Source of the DNA: Alphaproteobacteria bacterium
GTDB lineage: Bacteria; Pseudomonadota; Alphaproteobacteria; Rhizobiales; GCA-2746425
Direction: 5' to 3'
Assembly: GCA_024743215.1 (NCBI GenBank)
Contig: JANSWZ010000007.1
Coordinates: 1-64,000 of the forward strand
Length of the DNA stretch: 64,000 bases
The position numbers and the translations under genes are program-made. The stretch's first letter is position 1, and each line of letters starts with the position of its first letter. Positions 35,913-45,553 of the stretch are shown here, piece by piece. A model generated the notes under the pieces. It did no database searches and was not told where the DNA came from. It saw only the letters and a list, made by a program, of their open reading frames with translations.

Positions 35913-37904
35913 TTAAGTGTGTTTGATCTGAGCCTTGGCGGCTGTTACGACAGCCTCCGCAGTGATCCCAAAATGAGTGTATAATTCCGGAGCAGGACCA
36001 GATGCGCCAAAGCCGGTCATCCCGATAAAGGCACCATCGCTGCCGATGTATTTGTGCCAACCCAATTCACCGGCCGCTTCAATTGCAATGCGCGGCGCGG
36101 TACCCAGAACCTCAGCCCTGTATGCAGCATCCTGTCGTTCAAACGCTTCCCAACAAGGAAGAGAGACAATTGCTGCACTGATCCCGTCCGCAACGAGCAG
36201 CGCTTGGGCCTCAACAGCAAGCGAGACCTCAGAACCCGTTGCAATCAAGGTCACATCACGAGCGGTCCCGTCAGCTTCACTTAATACGTATCCTCCCCGG
36301 TCTCCTCGGCCATCAAGCGAACCAACTGTTCGTAGCGTGGGCAATCCCTGTCGCGAGAGAACGATAGCGGTCGGGCCGTCAACGCGTTTCAGGGCATGTT
36401 CCCAGCTTTCGGCCACCTCGACAGCGTCAGCCGGGCGTATGACATCCAGATTTGGTGTCGCACGCAACATCGCCAACGTTTCAACCGGTTGGTGGGTTGG
36501 TCCGTCTTCACCAAGACCAATGGAATCATGTGTCAGCACATAAATAACCTGCAGTCCCATCAGTGCAGACAGACGTATGGAAGCATGCATATAGTTGGCA
36601 AAGACCAGAAACGTTCCTGAATAGGGGATGGTCCCGCCATGCAGCGCCATCCCATTCATGATCGCTCCCATGGCATGCTCACGCACCCCATAATGCACAT
36701 AGCGGTTTTGCATGGCGGATGCGGTCATCGGCAAAGTCGCGGCTGTCTTCGTATTCACCGATCCGGTCAAGTCCGCTGATCCGCCCACCATATTTGGAAT
36801 TGCCTGCGTCAGAACATCCAGCGCCTTACCCGACGATTGCCGAGTTGCCATTTTCGGGGCTTCTTCGGCCATCTTCTGTGCATGTTGTGCCAGCGCTTGC
36901 TCCCACTCTTTGGGCAAGTCGCCCGAGATATGGGTTTTGAACGCCTCTGCCATCTGCGTATCAGCCGAAGCCACGCGCTCTTGCCATTTGACATGTTGCT
37001 GAGCGCCCTTCAGACCGATTTCCCGCCAGGCTGCTGCAATATGTTCCGGTATGATAAATGGCGCATGCGGCCAGTTCAAACTGGCGCGAGTGGCAGCAAT
37101 TTCTTCAGCGCCAAGAGGTGAGCCATGAGCCGCGGAGGTTCCAGATTTTTTATCGGCTCCGAACCCGATAATTGTTTTGCAGGCAATCATTGAGGGGAGC
37201 GAGCTGTCCTTGGCCTTTTGAATGGCCTCAGCAATCTCATCAACATTATGACCATCGATCTTTTGGCAATGCCATCCGCACGCTTCAAATCTCTTGACCT
37301 GATCGTCGCTACAGGTCAGCCCGACCTGACCATCAATGGAGATTTCATTGTCGTCAAAAAGAACGATGAGCTTTGACAGTTTCAGATGTCCAGCAAATGA
37401 AACTGCTTCATGGGAGATGCCTTCCATAAGACAACCATCGCCGGCAATCACATAGGTGTGGTGGTCAACCAGATCATCGCCAAATTGTGCGTTGTCTCGC
37501 GCTTCACCGACAGCAAGTCCCACAGCTGTTGCCAATCCCTGCCCCAATGGGCCTGTCGTGGTCTCAATGCCAGATCCATGACCATATTCAGGATGCCCCG
37601 CCGCATTTGAACCCAACTGACGGAATTTTTTAAGTGTATTGATGTCCCAGTCAGCATAGCCAGACAAATGCAACAGGCTGTAAAGCAGCATGGAGCCATG
37701 GCCGGCCGAAAGGACAAACCGGTCCCGGTCCGCCCAATGAGGGGCAGAGCTGTCAAATTTCAGAAACTGGTCAAACAGCACAGTGGCCACATCCGCCATG
37801 CCCATGGGCATTCCGGGATGACCGGATTTTGCCGCTTCCACGGCATCCATGGAAAGCGCCCTGACAGCATTAGCCAGTTCGAACTGGCGTGAAGATTGGT
37901 TCAT
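35913..37904 (-). CDS. tkt: Transketolase
   Basis: A 663-residue TPP enzyme of standard length. GHPGMPMGMAD, the His-containing SAGHGSMLLYSLLHL, GDGCLMEGISHEAVSFAGHL and ASAMQNRYVHYGVREHAMGAIMNG are the classical motifs, followed by the pyrimidine-binding and C-terminal domains. It transfers two-carbon units between ketose and aldose phosphates in the non-oxidative pentose-phosphate pathway. It sits between E2 and E3 genes of a pyruvate-type dehydrogenase, 13 nt upstream of lpdA. Confidence 0.96.
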   Translation of the reverse strand: MNQSSRQFELANAVRALSMDAVEAAKSGHPGMPMGMADVATVLFDQFLKFDSSAPHWADRDRFVLSAGHGSMLLYSLLHLSGYADWDINTLKKFRQLGSNAAGHPEYGHGSGIETTTGPLGQGLATAVGLAVGEARDNAQFGDDLVDHHTYVIAGDGCLMEGISHEAVSFAGHLKLSKLIVLFDDNEISIDGQVGLTCSDDQVKRFEACGWHCQKIDGHNVDEIAEAIQKAKDSSLPSMIACKTIIGFGADKKSGTSAAHGSPLGAEEIAATRASLNWPHAPFIIPEHIAAAWREIGLKGAQQHVKWQERVASADTQMAEAFKTHISGDLPKEWEQALAQHAQKMAEEAPKMATRQSSGKALDVLTQAIPNMVGGSADLTGSVNTKTAATLPMTASAMQNRYVHYGVREHAMGAIMNGMALHGGTIPYSGTFLVFANYMHASIRLSALMGLQVIYVLTHDSIGLGEDGPTHQPVETLAMLRATPNLDVIRPADAVEVAESWEHALKRVDGPTAIVLSRQGLPTLRTVGSLDGRGDRGGYVLSEADGTARDVTLIATGSEVSLAVEAQALLVADGISAAIVSLPCWEAFERQDAAYRAEVLGTAPRIAIEAAGELGWHKYIGSDGAFIGMTGFGASGPAPELYTHFGITAEAVVTAAKAQIKHT

Positions 37905-37933
37905 GGCGCTTCACTCATATGAATTGAAATGAA

Positions 37934-39157
37934 TTATGAAAATTCGTTGTAGGCTTCGATTGTCTTGCACAATGACTGCAGAAAACGTGCGCCGTAAGCG
38001 CCATCAACAGCCCTGTGATCCACCGCCAGAGAAAACGACATGATGTCACGTCCCTGAATACCACCACGATGCTCACGCACCTTGCGTTTGATGGGACCGA
38101 CACCAAGAATTCCAGCTTCAGGCGGATTGATAATAGGCAGCACTTCAACGTCGTACATTCCAAGGTTGGATATGGAAAATGTACTTTTCGCTTGAGATTT
38201 GTTGATCCCCCTGCGCGCAGCAGCGGCATATTCGCGGATCAACGCAGATATCTCGGATATGTTTTTGTGCGGTGCGTTTGCAATCGCCGGGACCATAAGT
38301 CCATCGTCAACAGAAACGGCCACTCCGATATTGATCTCGGCTTTTTTCAACACGCCATTGCTGGACACAAAGGCATTGAGTTCAGAGAACTCCAGCAATG
38401 TTAAAGCTGTGGCATGCACAATCACATCGTTGAGCGATAGTTTCTCGCCAGTGATGTCAAAATGCGCCTTGCGACGTATTTGCAGATCTGACACATCCGC
38501 CTCGGCCATCAGATAGAAATGCGGAATAGTCCTTTTGGACAGGGCCAGTCGTTCGGCAATAACCTGGCGCATCCTGTTAAACGGCAGTTCAACGTCATCT
38601 TCGCTGGTTGGCAAAGGCAGCGTTGTCGGTGCCGGCTCGGCTGCAGCAACGGTGGATTGTGAACTTGCTGCAGGCGCTGTGGCTGACGCTTGCGCTGCGG
38701 CCTCAATATCACGCTTTACGACCGAGCCTTTTGGCCCTGTTCCCTCAATCTTCGAGATATCCAAACCTTTTTGGGCGGCAAGTCTTCTGGCAAGCGGAGA
38801 GGAAGAGCTGGCCTTTTGGCCAACTGGAACTGAAGTTGTAGCGGCAATGGTTTCTGATTTTGCAACTGGGGCATCAGCGACAGATCCGGACGCTTTGGCC
38901 TTTTTATCCAAAGTCTCTCCTGGTTCCGACAGCGTCAGCAGCGGTGCCAGAACAGTGGCGGACCCACCAGCTTCACAGAAAAGTTCTAGGACAGTACCTT
39001 CTTCATAAGCCTCGACTTCGAAGCTGGCTTTTTCGGATTCAACCAAAGCAACAACGTCACCCTTTTTGACCTCGTCGCCCACTTTTACGAACCATTCTAT
39101 GAGCGTTCCCTCGGTTAGGTCCTGCCCAACTTGCGGCATCACAATCGGCTTTGCCAT
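37934..39157 (-). CDS. 2-oxoacid dehydrogenase E2 (dihydrolipoamide acetyltransferase)
   Basis: A 407-residue E2 with the normal layout. Residues 1-78 are a lipoyl domain (VESEKASFEVEA, Lys43). An Ala/Ser/Pro-rich linker follows, then the binding domain SSSPLARRLAAQKGLDISKIEGTGP and a catalytic domain ending AVDHRAVDGAYGARF with intact HxxxDG. ATG 39157 has GAGGGG about 9 nt upstream; the frame extends to 39244 but would overlap the transaldolase. Products of pyruvate-type complexes enter the TCA cycle as acetyl-CoA. It pairs with the E1 subunits two genes upstream. Confidence 0.94.
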   Translation of the reverse strand: MAKPIVMPQVGQDLTEGTLIEWFVKVGDEVKKGDVVALVESEKASFEVEAYEEGTVLELFCEAGGSATVLAPLLTLSEPGETLDKKAKASGSVADAPVAKSETIAATTSVPVGQKASSSSPLARRLAAQKGLDISKIEGTGPKGSVVKRDIEAAAQASATAPAASSQSTVAAAEPAPTTLPLPTSEDDVELPFNRMRQVIAERLALSKRTIPHFYLMAEADVSDLQIRRKAHFDITGEKLSLNDVIVHATALTLLEFSELNAFVSSNGVLKKAEINIGVAVSVDDGLMVPAIANAPHKNISEISALIREYAAAARRGINKSQAKSTFSISNLGMYDVEVLPIINPPEAGILGVGPIKRKVREHRGGIQGRDIMSFSLAVDHRAVDGAYGARFLQSLCKTIEAYNEFS

Positions 39158-39170
39158 TTGTCTTTTCCCC

Positions 39171-40391
39171 TCAGGCTGCTTGTTGTTTGGCGTCAACGTA
39201 TATGCGCGCGACGAAATCAATGGTTTTTCTGGTGGCGATGGCAAATTCAGACGCTGTAGTTATGAACGCGCCAAACTGACTGAACTCGTCAGGGGTCATC
39301 CCATCAAAATTATAGGCCTGGCGATAATATGGGAGCTTGAGCAACTTGCTCAGTGTCTCTTCCGAGATATCCTCATTCACCGCCTGCTCATCAAAGTCGC
39401 CGAGACGATCTTCTTGCTGCATCAGTTCTGCGATATAGCTGGGTGGGCAGGTGTAAACGAAGTCTCCGCCCGCCAATTTCTGAATATGCCAGCTGGAGGC
39501 CTCATCCGTTGCGTCATCATGTTTGACACGCATCGAGCACATCAGCATCTTGGAGGGATGGTTCTTCTCTTGCAGCAGCCGATACGCCCGTTTTATCACA
39601 GCAAGTTCACCAAACAGAATCTCTTCGGGTGTGATTTCAATACCGCGCTCTTCGGCTTGCCAGGCCAGATCGCCAACATTGCCCAGACGTGCCGACATAT
39701 GGGTGATGACCGAGCGCCATTTTGACAAGTCAATACCATTGGCTTTTGCCGTTTGGAGGCCAGAAGATACGGCGTTCATGCAGGCAACATACTGAGACAC
39801 CGTAAACGACGCAGTGTTGTTGGTAGACACGCCTTGCGCAGTCAACTCTTCGATGAGTTCATACCCTTCCTTGGTTCCGGGCACCTTGACCATGACATTT
39901 GGTGCGACAGCCATCAGATCGGCAGCGTTTTCCCGCATCCTGTCGAGGTCAGAAAGAAACCTGGGGTCAACCTGACCGGACAGCCAGCCATATTTGCCCG
40001 CGCTTTTTTCAAACAATGGACGCATCATCTCGGCACCGCGCCGAACCGTTTCAAGGTAGGTTTTCCAATAAATCTGCTCAGCGTTGTCCATTGGGTTTTC
40101 TGCAATGATACGCCTGATTTCGCCCGTCCAGTATTCCGGGTCAGACAAGATCGCCTGAAGGCTGAGTGACGGGTTTGTGGTGACACCTCTGAAGCCCGCT
40201 GTGGCCTTCGCCTCAACAGTTGCGGGATCAAACAAACGGTCCAACTGCTCGGCCCAGACTGCCTTTTTGTCCTTCGGAGCTTCGGAGATGGTCTTCAATG
40301 CCCACTGTTCGTAGACAATTGGAGAGCTATCCCACCATATTTCGCAATCTGGATTTGTTTGCGCAAGTTTCTCAAGCACATGCAAATTCAT
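39171..40391 (-). CDS. Transaldolase-family protein (long form)
   Basis: A 406-residue protein. GFRGVTTNPSLS (66-77) is the transaldolase entry motif. VMVKVPGT contains the Schiff-base lysine, Lys169, and GVSTNNTASFTVSQ follows the barrel. At ~400 residues it is much longer than TalB (~317) or fructose-6-phosphate aldolases (~220), with extra material after Lys169, including MRVKHDDATDEASSWHIQKLAGGDFVYTCPPS. It lies 14 nt after E1beta and upstream of E2 in one operon, next to transketolase, so it may serve a pentose-phosphate-type or aldolase step. The exact substrate is not predicted. Confidence 0.85.
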   Translation of the reverse strand: MNLHVLEKLAQTNPDCEIWWDSSPIVYEQWALKTISEAPKDKKAVWAEQLDRLFDPATVEAKATAGFRGVTTNPSLSLQAILSDPEYWTGEIRRIIAENPMDNAEQIYWKTYLETVRRGAEMMRPLFEKSAGKYGWLSGQVDPRFLSDLDRMRENAADLMAVAPNVMVKVPGTKEGYELIEELTAQGVSTNNTASFTVSQYVACMNAVSSGLQTAKANGIDLSKWRSVITHMSARLGNVGDLAWQAEERGIEITPEEILFGELAVIKRAYRLLQEKNHPSKMLMCSMRVKHDDATDEASSWHIQKLAGGDFVYTCPPSYIAELMQQEDRLGDFDEQAVNEDISEETLSKLLKLPYYRQAYNFDGMTPDEFSQFGAFITTASEFAIATRKTIDFVARIYVDAKQQAA

Positions 40392-40405
40392 CTCAATACT
40401 CCCTC

Positions 40406-41398
40406 TTAGAAAGTGTCGACGTGCAAAACGCTCTGAACCGCTGCTATGACATCATCCTTTTGCGGAACAGAAGCCTGCTCCAACACCAGATTGAACGGAA
40501 TGGGCGTGTTTAATCCGGCAACGATTTGCACAGGCGCATCAAGATCGTAGAATGCTTCTTCCTGGATGATGGAAGAGATATCAGAAGCAATGCCACCACG
40601 CCGCACAGCTTCCTGTACGATTACGCAACGGTTTGTTTTTGCAACAGATTTAAGAATTGCCTCGCGATCAAGCGGAACAAGTGTTCGCGGATCAAGCACC
40701 TCGGCGGAGATACCCATTGTTGCAAGTTCTTCAGCGGCTTCAAGCGTACGTGGAACCATGTTGGACCATGCGATCAACGTAACATCCGTTCCCTCGCGTT
40801 TGATGTCTGCCTGACCAAACTCAATGATCAACTCACCTTCAGGAACATGCCCCTTGTTCATGTAAAGGTGCTTGTGCTCGATGAACATCACCGGATCATC
40901 CTGACGCAGGGCATATTTGAGCAACCCTTTGGCATCTGCTGGCGTTGATGGCATGACCACGCGCAAGCCGGGAATGTGATAGAAAAGTGCCTCCAGGCTT
41001 TGTGAGTGCTGGGCTGCAACGCCACCACCCGTACCGCCCTGGGTACGCAGTATGAATGGAACGCGCCCTTTCCCGCCGGTCATCAACCGGAACTTGGCCG
41101 CCTGGTTCACAATCATGTCCATGCCAAGCATGGCAAAATCCACATACAGGATCTCGACAATCGGACGACTGCCTGCAATCGCGGCACCAACACCAACGCC
41201 AATCATACCCGCTTCAGATATCGGGGTGTCGCGAACACGCCCGGCCCCAAATCTATCCAGCAGGCCCTCCGTCACCTTGTAGGATCCACCGCGCTCGGCA
41301 ATACCCTCGCCAATGATGAAAACCTCGTCATTCAGTTCCATCTCTTCAAACAAGGCTTCGCGCAAAGCTTCCCTGTACATCAGTTCACGATCTGACAT
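40406..41398 (-). CDS. Pyruvate-type dehydrogenase E1 component, beta subunit
   Basis: A 330-residue E1 beta subunit. IGEGIAERGGSYKVTEGLLDRFG, DTPISEAGMIGVGVGAAI, AAQHSQSLEALFYHIPGLRVVMPS and LDPRTLVPLDREAIL match the family throughout. ATG 41398 follows AGGGAGAGACACG. Its partner alpha subunit ends 46 nt upstream. Related to, but clearly distinct from, the plus-strand copy at 28475-29458. Confidence 0.94.
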   Translation of the reverse strand: MSDRELMYREALREALFEEMELNDEVFIIGEGIAERGGSYKVTEGLLDRFGAGRVRDTPISEAGMIGVGVGAAIAGSRPIVEILYVDFAMLGMDMIVNQAAKFRLMTGGKGRVPFILRTQGGTGGGVAAQHSQSLEALFYHIPGLRVVMPSTPADAKGLLKYALRQDDPVMFIEHKHLYMNKGHVPEGELIIEFGQADIKREGTDVTLIAWSNMVPRTLEAAEELATMGISAEVLDPRTLVPLDREAILKSVAKTNRCVIVQEAVRRGGIASDISSIIQEEAFYDLDAPVQIVAGLNTPIPFNLVLEQASVPQKDDVIAAVQSVLHVDTF

Positions 41399-41443
41399 CG
41401 TGTCTCTCCCTTATGCGGATCTCTTCAACACGCTCTGTGGCGA

Positions 41444-42427
41444 TTAATAGTCGGCAACGAACTCTTGGAAGTCCTCGACAGTCACTTCTCCCGCGACCTT
41501 GGCTGCATCAACAGCGGCCTCGAACTCGGCTTTGATATCAGCCTCAATTGCCTCCACCTCCGAAGCGGCGGCTTTGCCCATACTGATAAAATTGTCGCGG
41601 GCTCGATCAACCGGATCCCGCTCTTTGTAGTAAGCGAGCTTCTCTTCCGGCATGTATTTGCCAGGATCATTCACATGGTGACCGCTGTGGCGGAACGTGA
41701 CCGCCTCAATCAGTATTGGACCAAGCCCTGCCCGGCATTTTTTAACCGCATCCGCAACGGTTTCATAAACCAGGAGCGGGTCATTGCCGTCAATCCGGTG
41801 GCTTTCAACACCAATCGCTTCGCCGCGCTTGTAAAGCTCGGTTTCTCGTGTCGCTTCTTCCAGTTTCGTGGACACCGCATATTGATTGTTTTCTACGATG
41901 AGTATGAAATTCAGATTCCAGATCGCAGCAAGATTGAGCGATTCAAGAAAAGTACCGTTGTTTGACGCACCATCTGTGGAAAAGGCCACCGTCACAGCAT
42001 CGGAACCACGAACCTGACTTGCCATAGCGGCACCAACACCCAGCGGCGTACTGGCTCCAACAATCCCGTTTGCACCCAGATTGTTTCGGCTGATGTCTGC
42101 AATGTGCATGGAGCCGCCATAGCCTTTGCAATAGCCCGTCTCTTTCTGCAAAAGCTCGGCAACCATGCCGCCAACCTCCGCACCCTGAGCGATGCAATGA
42201 CCATGTCCACGGTGAGTGGATGCGATGTAGTCACGATCCTCTAAAGCCGCACAAGCGCCAGTGGCGATCCCTTCCTGCCCGAGATAGGGGTGAAAATAGC
42301 CACGCACCAATCCTTGTCGGTACAGCTTAATCCCCTCAGACTCGAAGTTTCTAATTCGAAAGGCTGTGGTGAAAAGTTTCTCCAAAAGCTCTTTTGATGG
42401 CGTATTAGGCCTTGCTGTCTTCGCCAT
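41444..42427 (-). CDS. Pyruvate-type dehydrogenase E1 component, alpha subunit
   Basis: A 327-residue E1 alpha subunit, first gene of the minus-strand operon. YLGQEGIATGACAAL, STHRGHGHCIAQG and FSTDGASNNGTFLESLNLAAIWNLNFILIVENN are the cofactor-binding motifs; the TPP motif begins TDGAS rather than the usual GDGA, a mild variant. TFRHSGHHVNDP is the phosphorylation-loop region. ATG 42427 has GGAGGAAACC upstream; the frame open to 42487 adds unlikely residues. The promoter shares the gap with the divergent RpiR gene. Confidence 0.93.
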   Translation of the reverse strand: MAKTARPNTPSKELLEKLFTTAFRIRNFESEGIKLYRQGLVRGYFHPYLGQEGIATGACAALEDRDYIASTHRGHGHCIAQGAEVGGMVAELLQKETGYCKGYGGSMHIADISRNNLGANGIVGASTPLGVGAAMASQVRGSDAVTVAFSTDGASNNGTFLESLNLAAIWNLNFILIVENNQYAVSTKLEEATRETELYKRGEAIGVESHRIDGNDPLLVYETVADAVKKCRAGLGPILIEAVTFRHSGHHVNDPGKYMPEEKLAYYKERDPVDRARDNFISMGKAAASEVEAIEADIKAEFEAAVDAAKVAGEVTVEDFQEFVADY

Positions 42428-42793
42428 ATCAACGGTTTCCTCCCCGGTCCGGCAACAATTTCGCGGCTGCTGGACTGAAATTAGCACGTCAAAAAGAGAT
42501 TAGTAAAGAAATTTTCACCAAAATTTATTCTGGCTACATTTTTGACCCGATTTCTGGCAACGAACCAGGCCACCGCTTAACGTTTGTCTGGGCTGAGACG
42601 ACCTATGCCGAATTGGAGAAAAATTTCATAATATGCAAATTAGAATAAACGATGCTATTCTTTGACGCAAAGTATACTGTGAACCGAACTGTTTGACGCC
42701 GCTTAAATACACCCGACTTCTCCGCTGCTCCCTATGGGAGGCTTGAATTCCCAACTAATTGTACAAGGCCGCAAAAGAAGGAATATCGACGAT
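42428..42793. promoter_or_regulatory. Divergent promoter region with GAAATTTTC-type motifs
   Basis: An AT-rich 366-bp gap between the E1alpha and RpiR genes. GAAATTTTCACCAAA lies at 42508-42522 and a related GAGAAAAATTTCAT at 42616-42629. The first motif recurs before the sugar-binding-protein gene at 43860-43875, making these good candidate sites for the RpiR regulator. Confidence 0.55.
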
Positions 42794-43660
42794 ATGGAGA
42801 AGGGGATAGCGCTACGAATTCAAGAGAAATACGGCCAACTTCGCAAATCTGAACGACTGGTTGCTGACTACCTCAGAGACCATGCCTCTGTCAGACTGGA
42901 AATGTCGATTACGGAATTCGCCAACACCTTGAATATTAGCGAAGCAACGATCAGCAGATTCACGCGCGCCCTGGGCTACAAGGGGTTTGCTGACATGAAA
43001 CTTGCCCTCGCTTCGGAAAGCACGCCCAGCCAACAATTCGTCAATCTGCCTGCGGAAATAAAGGATACTGATACACTTACGGACATCAGTTTCAAATTGC
43101 TTGGCTCACTTGGCTCGGCCATGAATGAGACACAAAAACACATAGATTACGAGGATATTCAATCTGTTGTGACCAGTGTTCTGGCCTCGAGGCAAATAGT
43201 TTTCATGGGTGTTGGCGGCGCAGTATCGGTTTGCGAAGAAGCAGTACACCTGTTCCTTAAGGCCGGAATTCAGGCCACATCTCACCGGGATGGCTACACT
43301 CAACAGGTTGTTGCAGCCACGGCAACAGAGCAATCAACGGTATTTGGAATATCCCACACCGGAACCACCGAGGATGTTGCAAGCGCGCTGAATGTGGCCC
43401 GCAGGAACGGTGCGCGGACAGTTGCGGTGACAAGCAATCTTGATTCGGCCGTTGCCAAAGCAGCAGATACTGCCATTTGGACATGGACACCAAATACCCC
43501 GCAAATCCCTCTTTATGGAGATTTCCTGGAAGGACGAGTATGCCAGATCTATATAATATATTTGATCTATTTGGGTGTACTTTTTCAATCAAATGGCAAG
43601 GTGCCTGAAGCGCTTGGCGTAACGGCCGACACGCTGAAGAGTTACTACCAGAAAAGATAA
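42794..43660 (+). CDS. RpiR-family (HTH + SIS) transcriptional regulator
   Basis: A 288-residue regulator from ATG 42794 (ATG 42734 would add 20 unlikely residues). Residues ~1-80 are the RpiR helix-turn-helix (LRKSERLVADYLRDHA, then SITEFANTLNISEATISRFTRALGYKGFADMKL). Residues ~105-270 are a sugar-isomerase (SIS) domain that binds phosphosugars: QIVFMGVGGAVSVCEEAVHLF, SHTGTTEDVASALNVAR and AVTSNLDSAVAKAAD. It is divergent from the dehydrogenase/transketolase operon and upstream of the ABC-transporter operon, and probably controls both in response to a phosphorylated intermediate. Confidence 0.93.
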   Translation: MEKGIALRIQEKYGQLRKSERLVADYLRDHASVRLEMSITEFANTLNISEATISRFTRALGYKGFADMKLALASESTPSQQFVNLPAEIKDTDTLTDISFKLLGSLGSAMNETQKHIDYEDIQSVVTSVLASRQIVFMGVGGAVSVCEEAVHLFLKAGIQATSHRDGYTQQVVAATATEQSTVFGISHTGTTEDVASALNVARRNGARTVAVTSNLDSAVAKAADTAIWTWTPNTPQIPLYGDFLEGRVCQIYIIYLIYLGVLFQSNGKVPEALGVTADTLKSYYQKR

Positions 43661-43859
43661 TTTCCCTTTCGTTTAATACACATAGCTGCCTTTTAAGCTG
43701 GAAATTGAGCGGATTTAATCCGATTGGCCAGCCCCGCTCCGCGACAGACCTGTAAATTTCTTGCGGATGCACCCGATTCATTTTTTATTTCAGAGACTTA
43801 ACCACCTTCGCCAATGAGCGGACCAAAAAACCTATCCTCACTTTCGCGAATAAACTGGC

Positions 43860-43875
43860 GAAAATTTTCACCAAA
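43860..43875. promoter_or_regulatory. GAAAATTTTCACCAAA operator candidate
   Basis: A palindromic core (GAAAATTTTC) with the same CACCAAA flank as 42508-42522. It lies ~140 bp before the sugar-binding-protein start in the 353-bp gap after the RpiR gene. Confidence 0.55.
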
Positions 43876-44013
43876 CGCTTGCTTTTAGTCAAGATTTGGA
43901 AAATAATTTGCAGTGAAGGCACGTATTGGGGAGGACCAGCACGGAGTCAAAGTCAAAAACAAATGACTGACCGCAAACGGTCGGCTCGAGCCGTACATCA
44001 TAAGGAGGAAAAA

Positions 44014-45534
44014 ATGTTCTACGTACCAAAGAAAGCAATTTACAAGGCTGTTTCGAGGCGAAAGTTTCTGGAGTTGGGCGGCGGTGGCATTGCGTCACTC
44101 GGCGTCGGTTCACTTGTAGTAGGGTTGAGCACAGTTATCACCCGTCGGTCTGTACAGGCAGCTTCATCAGATGATGCGAAATGGCGGCAATATGAAGGCT
44201 CGAAACTGGTCTTCATGTCGGAAAATACGCCCCCATCATTTGCGATCCGGGACAAGATCAAAGACTTCTATGATCTGACCGGTATTGAAATCGAGATTAT
44301 CACCGACGGCTTGCCATCAGTGCAACAAAAGGTCGGCATCGATCTGCAGAGCGGAAACTCCGATTTCCCGATCAGTTACGTTCAGGATAAGCCAATCGGT
44401 GCACCCTTTGCAGATTATTACGCTGATCTGACCCCGATGATTGGTGACGACACATTGCCTCAGGACCCAGAGGGTTATGGCGATGGTGTCTGGTTTGAAA
44501 ACTTCCTCGATGCATGTGGTCGTTTCTATGATCGGGACAGGCTCATTGCGCTGCCCTATGATGCTGCGGTGGCCTGCACATTCTATCGTCAGGATATCTA
44601 CGAAGAGAACTCCAAGGATTTCGAAGCCGAATATGGCTACAGAATGGAATTCAATGAGGATTCCACCTGGAAGACCGTCTATGATTTCGCTGAATTCCTG
44701 AAAAGGAAACGCGATGGTGGCGCGGATGTCCCATATGGGTATGCGCAACACCAGGGCTCGTTTGCCTGGACAACTCAGCTTGACGTGCAGCGGATGTTCT
44801 TTGCTCACGGCCGTTGGCTTGATTGGGAAATCGACGATAAACTCGGCAGCAAATCACCACCGCCATCAAACTGGGGTGATGAGCAGTCTGTTCTGTTGAT
44901 GCAGAAGTTCAAAGAGCAGGCAGACGTCAGTCATCCTGACAACCTTGCCAATGGCACATTGGAACTGAACACAGTCTATCAGTCCGGCAGTATTGCGATG
45001 CAGGTTCAATACCATGAATTTGCAGCCTCAATTGAGGACGAAACAACGTCGAAAGCTGCTGGTGGCAGAACAGCATATGCACCATGTCCAAAAGGCGAGC
45101 CAAGCTGGATCACCAATGGCGGTCCATCTGTTAACGGCACGAATTGTGGCGTCGGTGGTGTCGGCATTAATGGCAATGCCTCTGAAGATGTTAAGCGTGC
45201 AGCCTATATCTTCTGTGTCTATGCCACGACCGGCAAGCTGCAGTATGATGTTCTGACTGGTTTGGGTGGAACGCCAACCCGTAAATCCGTCATGGATATG
45301 CCTGGTGTTGCAGAAGCTCGCCAACGTCCATCCGACATGCCAAATGCACTGACCTTCGATGCGGTTTATGACATCGGCATCAAGGATCCAAACTTTGTGC
45401 TGGGACCCAAAGTGCCCGAGGCCAACGAATATCACAATATTCTGGCGGCTGAGACCCAGAGGTGTTTGTCCGAAGAAACCACCCCTGAAGAGGCCTGCAA
45501 CAGCATTAAGAGCCAGATAGACAACCTCCACTAG
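44014..45534 (+). CDS. Tat-exported sugar/polyol ABC-transporter solute-binding protein (family 1)
   Basis: A 506-residue protein. VSRRKFLELGGGGIASLGV (13-31) is a twin-arginine signal, with a hydrophobic stretch to about 45 and a cut probably after VQAA. The mature part is a UgpB-like binding protein: DKIKDFYDLTGIEIEIITDG, FADYYADLTPMIGDD and AVACTFYRQDIYEENSKDF. At ~460 mature residues it is larger than MalE. AAGGAGG ends 7 nt before ATG 44014. Tat export implies the protein folds in the cytoplasm. It heads the operon with two permeases and an ATPase and is followed by a strong hairpin. Confidence 0.9.
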   Translation: MFYVPKKAIYKAVSRRKFLELGGGGIASLGVGSLVVGLSTVITRRSVQAASSDDAKWRQYEGSKLVFMSENTPPSFAIRDKIKDFYDLTGIEIEIITDGLPSVQQKVGIDLQSGNSDFPISYVQDKPIGAPFADYYADLTPMIGDDTLPQDPEGYGDGVWFENFLDACGRFYDRDRLIALPYDAAVACTFYRQDIYEENSKDFEAEYGYRMEFNEDSTWKTVYDFAEFLKRKRDGGADVPYGYAQHQGSFAWTTQLDVQRMFFAHGRWLDWEIDDKLGSKSPPPSNWGDEQSVLLMQKFKEQADVSHPDNLANGTLELNTVYQSGSIAMQVQYHEFAASIEDETTSKAAGGRTAYAPCPKGEPSWITNGGPSVNGTNCGVGGVGINGNASEDVKRAAYIFCVYATTGKLQYDVLTGLGGTPTRKSVMDMPGVAEARQRPSDMPNALTFDAVYDIGIKDPNFVLGPKVPEANEYHNILAAETQRCLSEETTPEEACNSIKSQIDNLH

Positions 45535-45553
45535 GGTTATCCGTCAATAAACA

